NCBI GenBank assembly: GCA_964442285.1
Contig: CAYTZH010000009.1
Span: 65,931-129,930, forward strand
DNA from: CAYTZH01 sp964442285
Lineage (GTDB): Bacteria; Myxococcota_A; UBA9160; JAFDET01
Direction of reading: 5' to 3'
DNA length: 64,000 nt
Part shown: positions 1 to 8,898 of the stretch, in pieces
How the letters are laid out: every line of letters begins with the position of its first letter
Numbering within the stretch: position 1 is the first letter of the stretch
Program-made: the position numbers and the translations under genes
The notes under the pieces: generated by a model
The model's input: the letters and a program-made list of their open reading frames with translations, nothing else
Database searches by the model: none
Told to the model about the DNA's origin: nothing

Positions 1-1
1 G

Positions 2-811
2 CGGAGCCTCGCCGAAGACGGCATCACCGTCGTGTCGCTCGTGCCGACCATGCTCCGCCGCCTGCTCGAGACCTGGGGCGACGCCCCGCCGCCCGCCTCG
101 CTCCGCTGCGCGCTAGTCGGTGGGGGGCCGCTCGCGCCCAGCCTGCTGGAGCGGGCGTGGCGAGCCGGCTGGCCGGTCAGCCCCACCTATGGACTCACGG
201 AGGCGTGCTCCCAGGTGGCCACGCTGCCGCCGGGACGGCGGAGCCCCGTCGGCGCCGCCGGGCGCGCGCTGCCGGGAACCGAGCTGTCGATCCGCGACGA
301 CGCGGGAGGCGCGCTGCCCGCCGGCGAGATCGGCGAGATCTGCGTTCGCGGCCCGACGCTCATGCGCGGCTACCGGGACCGGCTCGACGCCACGACCCGG
401 GCGCTGCGCGGCGGCTGGCTGCACACGGGCGACGCCGGCTTCCTCGACACCGGGGGCTTTCTGCACGTGGTCGACCGGCGCAGCGACCTGGTGGTGAGCG
501 GTGGGGAGAACGTCTATCCCGCCGAGGTGGAGGCCGTGCTCGCCGCCCATCCGGACGTGGCGGAGGCGGGCGTCGCGGGCGAGCCCGACCCGGACCTGGG
601 TCAGCGGGTGGCCGCCTGGGTGGTGCCGGTCGCGGGACGAGCCGTCGATCCGGCCGCCCTCGAGTCCTTCTGTCGCGAGCGGCTCGCCGGCTTCAAGCGG
701 CCGCGGGCGATCTACCGGGTGAACGCGCTCCCGCGCACGGCGTCGGGCAAGCTGCGGCGGTCGGCGCTGACCTCCGACTCCGACGGCGGCGGGGGCACCA
801 GCGCCTCGTAG
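2..811 (+). CDS. AMP-binding acyl-CoA ligase, C-terminal part (cut by window edge)
   Basis: This is the 3' part of an ANL-superfamily acyl-CoA ligase; the reading frame is already open at the first bases, so the start lies outside the window. Visible landmarks are the PTYGLTE motif, the GWLHTGD aspartate region, the DRRSDLVVSGGENVYP hinge and the catalytic lysine region RTASGKLRR close to the end. The short, MenE-like spacing suggests o-succinylbenzoate-CoA ligase or a related small-acid ligase, but the N-terminal half needed to choose is missing. Its last 100 bases overlap the tail of the convergent CYTH remnant. Confidence 0.85.
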   Translation, partial: RSLAEDGITVVSLVPTMLRRLLETWGDAPPPASLRCALVGGGPLAPSLLERAWRAGWPVSPTYGLTEACSQVATLPPGRRSPVGAAGRALPGTELSIRDDAGGALPAGEIGEICVRGPTLMRGYRDRLDATTRALRGGWLHTGDAGFLDTGGFLHVVDRRSDLVVSGGENVYPAEVEAVLAAHPDVAEAGVAGEPDPDLGQRVAAWVVPVAGRAVDPAALESFCRERLAGFKRPRAIYRVNALPRTASGKLRRSALTSDSDGGGGTSAS

Positions 812-1211
812 GAGGTCGCGATCCGCAGGGCCGCGCCCAGGCCGAGCCGTGCCATGAGCGCCTCGACGAGCGCTCGCTGCGCGGACTCCGCCTCGGTGCT
901 CCCATCGAAGACGGCCTCGAGCTCCATGAAGGAGCCCAGCCCCTCCACCCGGTCCAGGTGGATGCGCACGTGGTGGTGGAGGAAGATCTCGCGCCGCTTC
1001 GTCACCACCCGGTCGACGCCGAGCAGCTCCTCCAGCAGCGCCTTCGTCGCGAGAGGCTCGACTCGCGCAGCTTGAGCCGCCCCCGGCGCGTCCGGAAGTA
1101 GGTGTCCACCTGGTCGTCGACGCCCACGTACCCCGTGGCCAGCGCCCGCGCCCGCTCGCGCAGGGCGGCCAGGTCGTCGCAGCGGGCCTTGATCTCGAAG
1201 TTCGCACTCAT
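712..1211 (-). pseudogene. CYTH-domain (class IV adenylate cyclase / thiamine-triphosphatase type) protein, frame-broken
   Basis: Starting at 1211, the N-terminus reads MSANFEIKARC and runs to GRLKLRES, the classic CYTH start with the ExExK-like strand. After about 1060 the matching continuation is in another frame (TKALLEELLG, then VVTKRREIF, HVRIHLDRVEGLG, FMELEAV) and stops at 712. Between the two parts roughly 35-40 residues usual in the family (the middle strands) are absent. The gene therefore carries a frameshift plus an internal deletion, or an assembly error. The family hydrolyses or cyclises triphosphates. As written the protein would be non-functional. Confidence 0.7.
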
Positions 1212-1233
1212 CCGAGCCGCTCGAAGTCGACGC

Positions 1234-1842
1234 TCACCCGACGCCCAGCAGCGCGGGGAGCTCCGAGAGCCGGTCCGCCCGGGCGTCGCCGTCCATGCGG
1301 AAGCCCACGAAGCGCACGCCCGCGGCGCGGGCCGCGTCGCGGTCGTTGTGGGTGTCGCCCACCAGCACCGCGTCGTCGGTCGAGGCACGCAGGGCGCGGC
1401 AGGCCGCCAGCACCATGTCGGGGGCCGGCTTGGCGTTCGGGACGTCGGTCCCGCCCACCACGGCGTCGAGGGCGAGCCCGCCCCGCTCGAGGACGGCGCG
1501 GGCGATGGGCGCCGGCGTATTGGTCACCAGCGCCAGCCCGCAGCCGGCGCCGCGCAGGGCGGCGATCACGGCGGGGCCTTCGGCATCGAAGCGGAGGCGC
1601 TCCGCGTGGTCGAGGTAGAGGGCGTCGTAGCGGCGCTCGATCTCCGCCACGTCGTGGCGGGGGAAGCAGCGCTCCACGTCCTGCTCGATTCCCTGACCCC
1701 ACATGTCGGCGAAGGCCCCGGGCGCGATGGCCGCGTAGCCGAGGTCGCGCGCCACCCGGTTCATCACGTGGAACCAGACGTCGTAGCTGTCGACCAGCAC
1801 GCCATCGAGATCGAAGAGCACGGCCCGGGCCCGCGGGCTCAC
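1234..1842 (-). CDS. HAD-family phosphatase (phosphoglycolate-phosphatase-like)
   Basis: A 202-residue HAD hydrolase. Motif I is FDLDGVLVD (nucleophile and acid/base Asp near residues 10-12), motif II is VTNTP, motif III is the lysine in NAKPAPD, and motif IV is VGDTHNDRDAA. The helical cap between motifs I and II is the small C1 type of phosphoglycolate phosphatase and beta-phosphoglucomutase relatives. The likely substrate is a small phosphate ester, not determinable here. The GTG start at 1842 overlaps the stop of the upstream symporter gene (GTGA), so the two genes are probably translationally coupled. Confidence 0.85.
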   Translation of the reverse strand: MSPRARAVLFDLDGVLVDSYDVWFHVMNRVARDLGYAAIAPGAFADMWGQGIEQDVERCFPRHDVAEIERRYDALYLDHAERLRFDAEGPAVIAALRGAGCGLALVTNTPAPIARAVLERGGLALDAVVGGTDVPNAKPAPDMVLAACRALRASTDDAVLVGDTHNDRDAARAAGVRFVGFRMDGDARADRLSELPALLGVG

Positions 1843-3218
1843 GCGTGGCCCCGTCGCTCGACGAAGCTCCGGGTCTCGGCGACCACGACGCCCGAGAGCA
1901 GCACCAGGCCGATCAGGTTGGGGAGCGCCATGAGCCCGTTCATGACGTCGGAGAAGAGCCAGATGGCCCGCCCCAGGAACCACGGTCCGATCACCACCAT
2001 GGCGGCGAACACCACCCGGTAGGGCACCACGGCCCGGGTGCCGAGCAGGAACTGCAGGGACTTCTCGCCGTAGTAGCTCCAGCCGAGGACGGTCGTGAAG
2101 GCGAAGACGGACAGACCCAGCGCCACCAGGGCGCTGCCGAAGGTCCCCGGCAGGCTGATCTCGAAGGCCGTGGCAGTCATGGCCGAGCCGTCGGTGCCGG
2201 CCAGCTGCGACGGATCCTGGACCGCGGTGGTGAGGATCACCAGGCCGGTCAGCGTGCAGATGACCAGGGTGTCGATGAAGGTCTGGGTCATCGAGACCAG
2301 GGCCTGGCGCGCGGGCTCCCGGGTCTCCGCGGCCGCGGCGGCGATGCCGGCCGAGCCCAGGCCGCTCTCGTTGGAGAAGATGCCGCGGGCCACACCGAAG
2401 CGGATCGCCGCGGCGACGCCGGCGCCCGCGAGCCCGCCGCCGAGGGCGTCGCCGCCGAAGGCGCCGACGAACACCGCGGCCAGCGCCTGGGGGATGTAGG
2501 CGACGTTCAGGATCAGGACGACCACCGCCGCCACCAGGTACCCGACGAGCATGATGGGGACGAGCACGCCGGCCACCCGGCCGAGGGAGCGGATCCCGCC
2601 GAGGGTCACCCCGGCCACGCCCACCGCCATCACCCCCTGCACGAGGCGCGGACTCCAGCCGAAGCTGTCGTGCAGGGCGTTGCCCACCGCCTGCCCCTGC
2701 ACCCCGTTGCCGATCCCGAAGGCGGCAACGGCAGCGAAGAGCGCGTAGGCCGCGCCCAGGGGAACCCCGACCCGGGGGATTCCGCGGGCCAGGAAGTACA
2801 TCGGGCCCCCGGACATGTGGCCGCGGTCGTCCACTTCGCGGTAGCGCACCGAGAGCAGGCCCTCGGCGTACTTGGTCGCCATGCCCACCAGGCCCGTCAT
2901 CCACATCCAGAACAGGGCCCCGGGCCCGCCCGCGGCGATGGCGGTGGCCACGCCGGCGATGTTGCCCGTGCCGACGGTGGCCGCGAGGGCGGTCATCAGG
3001 GACTGGAAGTGGGAGATGTCGCCCTGGGCCGTGCGCTCCTTCCGCACCACCAGGGCGAACCAGAGCGAGTGGCCCAGCTGGGTGAACTGGATGCCGCGAA
3101 GCAGCCAGGTCAGGTAGAGCCCGACCGCCGCCAGCAGCGGCGTCAGGAACGCCGGCCCCCAGATGAATCCGGACGCGGCGTCGAGCCATTGCTCCACGCT
3201 CCGGGAGAAGTCGCTCAT
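1839..3218 (-). CDS. Sodium:amino-acid symporter, AGCS family
   Basis: A 459-residue inner-membrane protein with about ten hydrophobic segments. It has the family signatures ATVGTGNIAGVATA near residue 95 and the GGPMYFL and SNESGLGSA regions. AGCS members carry alanine or glycine with Na+. The ATG at 3218 follows GAAAGG at good distance. The usual family length is 440-490 residues, so the gene is intact. It overlaps the HAD phosphatase gene downstream by 4 bases and probably shares a transcript with it. Confidence 0.93.
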   Translation of the reverse strand: MSDFSRSVEQWLDAASGFIWGPAFLTPLLAAVGLYLTWLLRGIQFTQLGHSLWFALVVRKERTAQGDISHFQSLMTALAATVGTGNIAGVATAIAAGGPGALFWMWMTGLVGMATKYAEGLLSVRYREVDDRGHMSGGPMYFLARGIPRVGVPLGAAYALFAAVAAFGIGNGVQGQAVGNALHDSFGWSPRLVQGVMAVGVAGVTLGGIRSLGRVAGVLVPIMLVGYLVAAVVVLILNVAYIPQALAAVFVGAFGGDALGGGLAGAGVAAAIRFGVARGIFSNESGLGSAGIAAAAAETREPARQALVSMTQTFIDTLVICTLTGLVILTTAVQDPSQLAGTDGSAMTATAFEISLPGTFGSALVALGLSVFAFTTVLGWSYYGEKSLQFLLGTRAVVPYRVVFAAMVVIGPWFLGRAIWLFSDVMNGLMALPNLIGLVLLSGVVVAETRSFVERRGHA

Positions 3219-3241
3219 CGGCCTTTCGCGGGGGTCGACGC

Positions 3242-3270
3242 AGCCTACGCGGACCGGCAGCAGGGGTCAA
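3242..3270 (-). promoter_or_regulatory. Sigma-70-type promoter for the AGCS symporter
   Basis: On the minus strand TTGACC (3270-3265) is followed after exactly 17 bases by TAGGCT (3247-3242), about 24 bases before the ATG at 3218. The spacing and hexamers fit a housekeeping promoter. This is prediction only. Confidence 0.5.
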
Positions 3271-3314
3271 CCCGGCGAGCCTCGCTGGCGGCGACCGACT
3301 ACCATGGCGCCCCC

Positions 3315-4655
3315 ATGGAGCAGCGGCGGCTCTCGATCGGCACCAAGGCCGTGTACGCGCTGGGCGACCACACGGTCAACATCGTGCTCACCTCGACGAG
3401 CCTGCTCTACCTTCCATTCCTCACCGACAAGATCGGCCTGCCGGGCACCCTCGCCGGCGCCATTCCCTGGATCGGTCGCATCGTCGACGCTTTCACGGAC
3501 CCCGCCATGGGCCGGCTCTCGGACGTCACCACCTGGTCGCGCGGGCGCCGCCGACCCTACTTCCTGATCGGCTGCATCCCGTTCGGCCTGGGATTCGCGG
3601 CGCTGTGGCTGGACTTCTCGGCGGCGTCGATGGTCGGCCGCTTCGCCTACTACACCTTCGCCTACGTGATGCTCTCCCTCGCCATGACCGTCGTGGCCGT
3701 GCCCTATCTCTCGCTCATCCCAGAGATGTCCCGCGACTACGACGAGCGCACCTCGCTCAACACCTGGCGCGCCGCGGGCGGCTTCGTGGCCCTGTTCGTG
3801 GCCATGGGCATCAGCCTGCTCGCCCGCGCCTGGGGCGACGACGCCGCGGCCTGGCGCCAGGCCGCCACGCTGGGCGGGGTGTGGATCGCCCTGCCCTGGC
3901 TGGCCGTCTACGCCGTGAGCTTCGAGCGCCCCCTGCGCGCGGGCAGTACGACCCTGCGCTTCACCGAGGGTCTGCGCACCCTGGGACAGCACGAGACCTT
4001 CCGGACCCTGCTCGCCGTCTACATCCCCAGCCGCGTCGCCATCGACATGGTGGCCGCCATGTTCCTCTACTACGTGACCTGGGTGGTGGGCCGCGAGGAG
4101 GACTTCGAGCTCGCCATGATCCTGCTCTTCGTGGTGGTGATCGCCTTCCTGCCCATGTGGCTGGGGCTGGCGCGCCACTTCGACAAGCGCAGCGTGTTCG
4201 TGCTGGGCATGGTGTGGTGGATCGTGGCGCAGGCCATGATCCTCTTCGGGTCGCCGGACTGGCCTCGCTGGGTGCTCTTCGCCGTGGCCGCCTTCGCCGG
4301 GGTGGGCTACGGCGTGGCCGACTTCATGCCCTGGGCCATGCTCCCGGACGTGATCGACGAGGACGAGCTGGCGTCGGGGCAGCGTCGCGAGGGACTCTAC
4401 ACCGGAATGTTCACGTTCGTGCGCAAGATCGGAGGCGCGACCGCGGTGCTGCTGATCGGCGTCAGCCTCGACGTGGCGGGCTACGACGGAACGGCGGAGA
4501 CCCAGTCGGGCGTGGCCGTCGGGACCATTCGCGTGCTGATGGGCGTGGTCCCGACCCTCTTCCTGCTGAGCTCGCTGTGGGCCGCGCGCCGCTACCGGCT
4601 CACGCGCGACGCCCACCATCGGATCCTGCTCGAGCTCGACGCGCGCCGGAGCTGA
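3315..4655 (+). CDS. MFS carrier of the GPH (sugar:cation symporter) family
   Basis: A 446-residue, 12-segment membrane protein. The N-terminus YALGDHTVNIVL and the loop DPAMGRLSDVTTWSRGRRRP are the GPH signature; the second half has the typical DVIDEDELASGQRREGLY loop. GPH proteins import sugars or other small organics with Na+ or H+; the substrate is unknown here. I chose ATG 3315 over the out-of-frame ATG at 3304; the long upstream open frame is antisense to the symporter gene. The next MFS gene begins six bases after its stop. Confidence 0.88.
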   Translation: MEQRRLSIGTKAVYALGDHTVNIVLTSTSLLYLPFLTDKIGLPGTLAGAIPWIGRIVDAFTDPAMGRLSDVTTWSRGRRRPYFLIGCIPFGLGFAALWLDFSAASMVGRFAYYTFAYVMLSLAMTVVAVPYLSLIPEMSRDYDERTSLNTWRAAGGFVALFVAMGISLLARAWGDDAAAWRQAATLGGVWIALPWLAVYAVSFERPLRAGSTTLRFTEGLRTLGQHETFRTLLAVYIPSRVAIDMVAAMFLYYVTWVVGREEDFELAMILLFVVVIAFLPMWLGLARHFDKRSVFVLGMVWWIVAQAMILFGSPDWPRWVLFAVAAFAGVGYGVADFMPWAMLPDVIDEDELASGQRREGLYTGMFTFVRKIGGATAVLLIGVSLDVAGYDGTAETQSGVAVGTIRVLMGVVPTLFLLSSLWAARRYRLTRDAHHRILLELDARRS

Positions 4656-4660
4656 GCCCG

Positions 4661-5866
4661 TTGGCCCGGGTGTTCTACGGCTGGCGCATCGTCGCCGTCG
4701 CCTTCGTCTGCGACTTCGTCGCGACCGGCTTCCTCTTCTACTCCTACGGGATCTTCTTCAAGGCCATGGCCGCGGACTTCGGCGGCTCGCGGCTGGGCGT
4801 CTCCCTGGGGCTCGGCCTCGTCAACCTGGTGGGCGGCCTGGCCGCGCCGTTCGTGGGACGCGCGGTGGATCGCCTGCCCATCCGCCGCATCATGCTGGCG
4901 GGCGCCCTGGCCTCGAGCGTGGGCTACGCCCTCATCTCCCGGGTCGACGCGCTCTGGCAGTACTACGCCCTGCTGGGCACGTTCATCGCCCTGGGCAACC
5001 TGGGCATGGCGAACATCACGAGCCAGACCCTGGTGGCCAACTGGTTCGTCGCCCGCCGCGGTCGCGCGCTGGGCATCGCCACCATGGGCATCTCGCTCTC
5101 CGGTGTGGTCATGCCCCTGGTCGCCACCTGGCTGGTCACCCGGGTGGGCTGGCGCGGGGGCATGCTGGTCTTCGCCGTCGCCACGCTGCTGCTGGTGATG
5201 CCCCTGGTGGCGGCCGTGGTGGTGAAGCGCCCCGAGGACCTGGGGCTCGAGCCCGACGGAGCGGAGCCGCCCGCCGCAGGAGCCCCCCCGACCTCGGAAC
5301 GGGTCTGGGCCAGCGCCGAGCTCCTCCGCGAGCCCCGCTTCTGGGTGCTCGTCGCCACCTTCGGCCTGGGCATGTTCGCGGTCTCGGGAATCCTGACCCA
5401 CCTGCGCAACCACCTGACCGACCTGGGGATCGGACCCTGGTGGGCGGCCTCGGCCCTCTCCCTGGCCGCCGGCCTCGGCGTGCTCGGCAAGTACGTCTTC
5501 GGCGCGCTGGCCGACCGGGGCGACCCGCGTATGGCGGTGTGGACGTCCTTCGGCGCCCAGCTCGGGGGCCTGCTCCTGATCATGACGGGGAGCGACGGTC
5601 TCGCCCTCGCGGCGGGCGCGGGCGCCTTCGGACTGGGCATGGGTGGCCTGGTGCCGCTCAACGCCACCCTCGCGGGCCAGGCCTTCGGCCGGCTCTCCTA
5701 CGGCAAGGCCATGGGCCTGATGCGCCCCTTCCAGATCCCGCTCCACGCGGCGGGCGTGCCCCTGGCCGGCTGGGCCTTCGACGCCACCGGAAGCTACGAC
5801 CTGGCGTTCCAGATCTACGTGGTGGCGTTCCTGCTCGCCGCGGCCGCCGTCTCCCGGTTCCGCTAG
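4661..5866 (+). CDS. MFS transporter (monocarboxylate / OFA-like)
   Basis: A 401-residue, 12-segment MFS protein that opens with the FYGWRIVAVAF block typical of the monocarboxylate and oxalate/formate antiporter-like group. No ATG is available near the first helix. TTG at 4661 is chosen because GGAG (4648-4651) lies nine bases upstream; GTG 4670 is the alternative. It directly follows the GPH carrier gene, so the two carriers may be co-expressed. Substrate unknown; organic acids are the usual cargo of this branch. Confidence 0.85.
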   Translation: MARVFYGWRIVAVAFVCDFVATGFLFYSYGIFFKAMAADFGGSRLGVSLGLGLVNLVGGLAAPFVGRAVDRLPIRRIMLAGALASSVGYALISRVDALWQYYALLGTFIALGNLGMANITSQTLVANWFVARRGRALGIATMGISLSGVVMPLVATWLVTRVGWRGGMLVFAVATLLLVMPLVAAVVVKRPEDLGLEPDGAEPPAAGAPPTSERVWASAELLREPRFWVLVATFGLGMFAVSGILTHLRNHLTDLGIGPWWAASALSLAAGLGVLGKYVFGALADRGDPRMAVWTSFGAQLGGLLLIMTGSDGLALAAGAGAFGLGMGGLVPLNATLAGQAFGRLSYGKAMGLMRPFQIPLHAAGVPLAGWAFDATGSYDLAFQIYVVAFLLAAAAVSRFR

Positions 5867-5887
5867 CGGCGTCGGCCGGATCGGGCC

Positions 5888-7294
5888 TCAGGCGACGAGG
5901 CCGGAGTTGCGCAGCGCCTCGCGCACGAAGCGGTGCACTTGCGGGTGGAACCGGAAGCTCAGGTGCGCACCCTGGTACCACTCGATGCGCGGCTGCTCCC
6001 AGTGCGCCCAGAGGTCCCGCACCTGATCCGGCGTGACCAGCCGGTCGGAGACCCCGGCGAAGATGTAGCGCCGCTCGTGGGGCACGACGGGCTCGAGGGC
6101 GAGCGGCGACACCACCCGCATCAGGGTCTCGGTCCGGGCGCGGTGGATGCCGCGGCGTTCGCCGGCCTGGATCAGCACCGAGGGCCCGTGGCGCCAGACG
6201 GCGCGGCTGATGTCCGCCAGGGGGATGCCGGCGATGGCGCAGGCGATCTCCTCGTCGAGCCCGGCGAGGAGCGCCGTCTGGTAGCCGCCCAGGGAGAGGC
6301 CCAGGACGCCGACCGCGGGCGCGTCCTGGGCGCGCACCCACGAGAGCAGGCGCCGGATGTCCCACATGGCCTGGGCCTCGGCGTGGATGGTGTCCAGGGC
6401 GTCGCCGGCCAGGAAGCCGTCGCCGCTGCGCCGCCCCACCCGGCGCTTGCCGTGAAAGGGCAGGTTGGGGATCAGCAGGTTCAGCCCGAGGGTGTCGTGG
6501 AAGTACTCGGGCGGGAACACGGTGAGGTCGACGGCGGGCATGCCCATCTGGAAGCCCGGCACGCAGACGAGCCAGGGCCGGGGGCCCCCCTCGTGCCGCT
6601 TCACCCAGGCGTGGGCGGTGCGATTGGGCGTGTAGCCGAGCCAGCGTTCTCGGCCCGGCTCCTCGGGATGGGGCTCGTACCCGCTCTCGAAGGAGAGGTG
6701 CTCGTACGCCACCCGGCGGGCGCGGGCCGGACGCAGGGTGACCTCGCGGAGCGGTGGCGGCGACTGGTGGTAGCGGACCGGCTTCTCCAGCCAGCCGCGC
6801 GCCTCGAAGAGGGCCTCGGCCTGCTCGGCCTCCTCGACCATGCGCTCCCAGTTGCCGGGCCCCGCGTGGGGCAGGGTGAGCTGCATGATGCCGAGGAGCG
6901 CCTCGTCGGTCGCCACCTGGGCGGCCAGGGGTATGTTGGAGCGGGGCCGGGGAACGTGGAGCTCCGGCCCCTCGTAGCCGACCGTGATGAAGCCGGCGGC
7001 CAGGAAGGAGGCGGCGGAGAGCGCGATCAGCGCGAGGCCCGTGAGGGGCCCGGCCACCCACAGCGACGGCACGGCGAGGGGGATCCCGAGCAGCCCGCCC
7101 AGGGCGGTGAACTCGGGGATGCGGATGTCGCCGGGCCAGAGCAGGATGGCCACCCCGGAGGCGAGCAGCAGGCAGCCGGGAATCACCGAGAAGAGGAAGC
7201 CCACGGCACCGAAGCTCGCGGCGCACCAGAGCCAGACCAGACCCGAGAGAATGGGAACCCAGGCAGCGCGCGGCCAGCGCGGTACTTCGCTCAC
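5888..7294 (-). CDS. Membrane-anchored alpha/beta hydrolase
   Basis: A 468-residue protein with about four hydrophobic segments in the first 115 residues, followed by a catalytic alpha/beta-hydrolase domain. The nucleophile elbow GLSLGG puts Ser near 333; the probable acid is Asp near 417 in GVSDRLVTPDQ and the probable base is His near 444 in GAHLSF. The complete triad implies an active esterase, lipase or acyl hydrolase at the membrane; the substrate is not evident. The GTG start at 7294 has a strong GAGGAG ribosome site. The gene is monocistronic and diverges from the M20 lipoprotein gene. Confidence 0.8.
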   Translation of the reverse strand: MSEVPRWPRAAWVPILSGLVWLWCAASFGAVGFLFSVIPGCLLLASGVAILLWPGDIRIPEFTALGGLLGIPLAVPSLWVAGPLTGLALIALSAASFLAAGFITVGYEGPELHVPRPRSNIPLAAQVATDEALLGIMQLTLPHAGPGNWERMVEEAEQAEALFEARGWLEKPVRYHQSPPPLREVTLRPARARRVAYEHLSFESGYEPHPEEPGRERWLGYTPNRTAHAWVKRHEGGPRPWLVCVPGFQMGMPAVDLTVFPPEYFHDTLGLNLLIPNLPFHGKRRVGRRSGDGFLAGDALDTIHAEAQAMWDIRRLLSWVRAQDAPAVGVLGLSLGGYQTALLAGLDEEIACAIAGIPLADISRAVWRHGPSVLIQAGERRGIHRARTETLMRVVSPLALEPVVPHERRYIFAGVSDRLVTPDQVRDLWAHWEQPRIEWYQGAHLSFRFHPQVHRFVREALRNSGLVA

Positions 7295-7329
7295 GATCGA
7301 CTCCTCACTCCCGCTCCCCGCTCATGCCT

Positions 7330-7358
7330 ACGATACCCTGCCGGCCAGCCCGGGTCAG
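7330..7358 (-). promoter_or_regulatory. Candidate promoter for the membrane hydrolase gene
   Basis: On the minus strand CTGACC (7358-7353) and TATCGT (7335-7330) are 17 bases apart, about 36 bases before the GTG at 7294. Fair match to a sigma-70 promoter. Confidence 0.4.
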
Positions 7359-7398
7359 GCGGGAGCGGTCCCGGCTCCCCCGGGCCGGAGGATCCGCA

Positions 7399-8889
7399 TT
7401 GCGCGATTTCCGGCGACACGCAGCCGCAGTCCCGACGGGCCTCGTGGTGGCCCTGGCCCTGGCCGCCGCCGGGTGCGCAGACGAGGCCCCCACGTCGGCG
7501 GAGGCACCGCGGGCGGAGGCAGCGGCCGGAGAAGCGGCCGCGCCGGCGATGCGCAAGCCCCCCGCGCCCTCCCCGGCGATGCGCAAGCCCCCGGCGCCCT
7601 CGCCCCACACGCCGCTCCCGGTCCCTCCGCCCGCCAGCGAGCGGGACGCCGCGCTCGACCGCCTCGCCGCCGAGGTGGAGCCCCAGGTCATCGCCTGGCG
7701 CCGCGACATCCACCGCCATCCCGAGCTCTCCAACCGCGAGTTCCGCACCGCCGCCCTGGTCGCCGACGAGCTGGAGCGACTCGGCCTGGAGGTGCGGCGC
7801 GAGATCGCCCACACGGGCGTGGTCGGCCTGCTGCGGGGCGGCCTACCGGGGCCCACGGTGGCGCTGCGCGCGGACATGGACGCCCTGCCGGTCCGCGAGG
7901 AGACGGGCCTGCCCTTTGCGTCCGAGGAGCGCACCACCTACCTCGGCCGCGACGTGGGCGTGATGCACGCTTGCGGCCACGACGCCCACGTGGCCATCCT
8001 GCTGGGCGTGGCCCGGGTGCTCACCGCGCTGCGGGCGGAGCTCCCGGGAGACGTGCTCCTGCTCTTCCAGCCCGCCGAGGAGGGAGCCCCCGCCGGCGAG
8101 GAGGGCGGCGCGGAGCTCATGCTCGCGGAGGGCGTCTTCGACGACCCGGAGCCCGTCGCCGTCTTCGGTCTCCACGTGGTCCCCCAGCACGCGGTGGGAG
8201 AGATCGGCTACCGGGCGGGGGGCGCCATGGCGAGCTCCGACCGGCTGCGCATCCTGGTGAAGGGACGTCAGACCCACGCGGCCTATCCGTGGTTCGGCGT
8301 CGATCCGATCGCGGCCGCCGCGCGGATCGTGCTCGCCCTGCACGCGATCCCTGCACGGGTCGTCGATGCCCGCATCGGCTCGGTGGTCTCGATCGGCGCC
8401 ATCCACGGAGGCGTCCGCAACAACATCATCCCCGACCAGGTGGAGCTGCTCGGCACCATCCGCTCCCTGGACCCGGAGCTCCGCGGTCAGCTCCACCAGC
8501 GCGTGCGCGAGACCGCCGAGAAGACGGCCGAGGCGTCGGGCGCCCGGGCCGAGGTCGAAATCTCCCTCGGCTACCCGGTGACGGTGAACGATCCGGACCT
8601 GGTCGCCGCCAGCCTGCCCACCCTGCGGCGCGTGGCCGGCGAGGAGGCCGTCGTGCGGGCGCCGGCCCGCACCGGCGCCGAGGACTTCTCCTTCCTGGCC
8701 GCCCGGGTGCCCGGCTTCTACTTCTGGCTCGGCATCCGTCCCCCGGGCGTCTCCGCGGAGGACGCGGCCCCCAACCACTCGCCGCGCTTCGTCGTGGACG
8801 AGGGCGCGTTGGTGCTCGGGGTCCGGGCCCTGGGCCACCTGGCCTTCGACGCCCTCGAAGCGGCCCGCACGGCGCCGTCGGGCGGGTAG
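7399..8889 (+). CDS. M20 metallopeptidase/amidohydrolase, predicted lipoprotein
   Basis: The M20D amidohydrolase core carries HACGHDAH and PAEEG metal-binding segments, HVVPQH and GAEDFS. This group cleaves N-acyl or aminoacyl conjugates (hippurate, indole-acetyl or peptidoglycan-like amides). TTG 7399 is chosen because GGAGG sits seven bases upstream and because the protein then begins with a clean lipoprotein signal ending LAAAGC (Cys26). A Pro/Ala linker with a duplicated ten-residue block (AMRKPPAPSP twice) joins anchor and enzyme. Most M20D enzymes are cytoplasmic, so periplasmic anchoring is unusual. 496 residues. Confidence 0.85.
   Translation: MRDFRRHAAAVPTGLVVALALAAAGCADEAPTSAEAPRAEAAAGEAAAPAMRKPPAPSPAMRKPPAPSPHTPLPVPPPASERDAALDRLAAEVEPQVIAWRRDIHRHPELSNREFRTAALVADELERLGLEVRREIAHTGVVGLLRGGLPGPTVALRADMDALPVREETGLPFASEERTTYLGRDVGVMHACGHDAHVAILLGVARVLTALRAELPGDVLLLFQPAEEGAPAGEEGGAELMLAEGVFDDPEPVAVFGLHVVPQHAVGEIGYRAGGAMASSDRLRILVKGRQTHAAYPWFGVDPIAAAARIVLALHAIPARVVDARIGSVVSIGAIHGGVRNNIIPDQVELLGTIRSLDPELRGQLHQRVRETAEKTAEASGARAEVEISLGYPVTVNDPDLVAASLPTLRRVAGEEAVVRAPARTGAEDFSFLAARVPGFYFWLGIRPPGVSAEDAAPNHSPRFVVDEGALVLGVRALGHLAFDALEAARTAPSGG
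7546..7605 (+). repeat. 30-bp tandem duplication inside the M20 lipoprotein linker
   Basis: Two near-identical 30-bp units (7546-7575, 7576-7605), in frame, encode AMRKPPAPSP twice in the flexible linker. Confidence 0.9.
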
Positions 8890-8898
8890 AATGGCCCC

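Noticed and set aside
1845..3314. Long plus-strand open frame upstream of the GPH carrier, seemingly a 490-residue extension
   Set aside because: It is antisense to the AGCS symporter, has low-complexity Asp/Gly/His/Arg composition, and the carrier begins cleanly at 3315.
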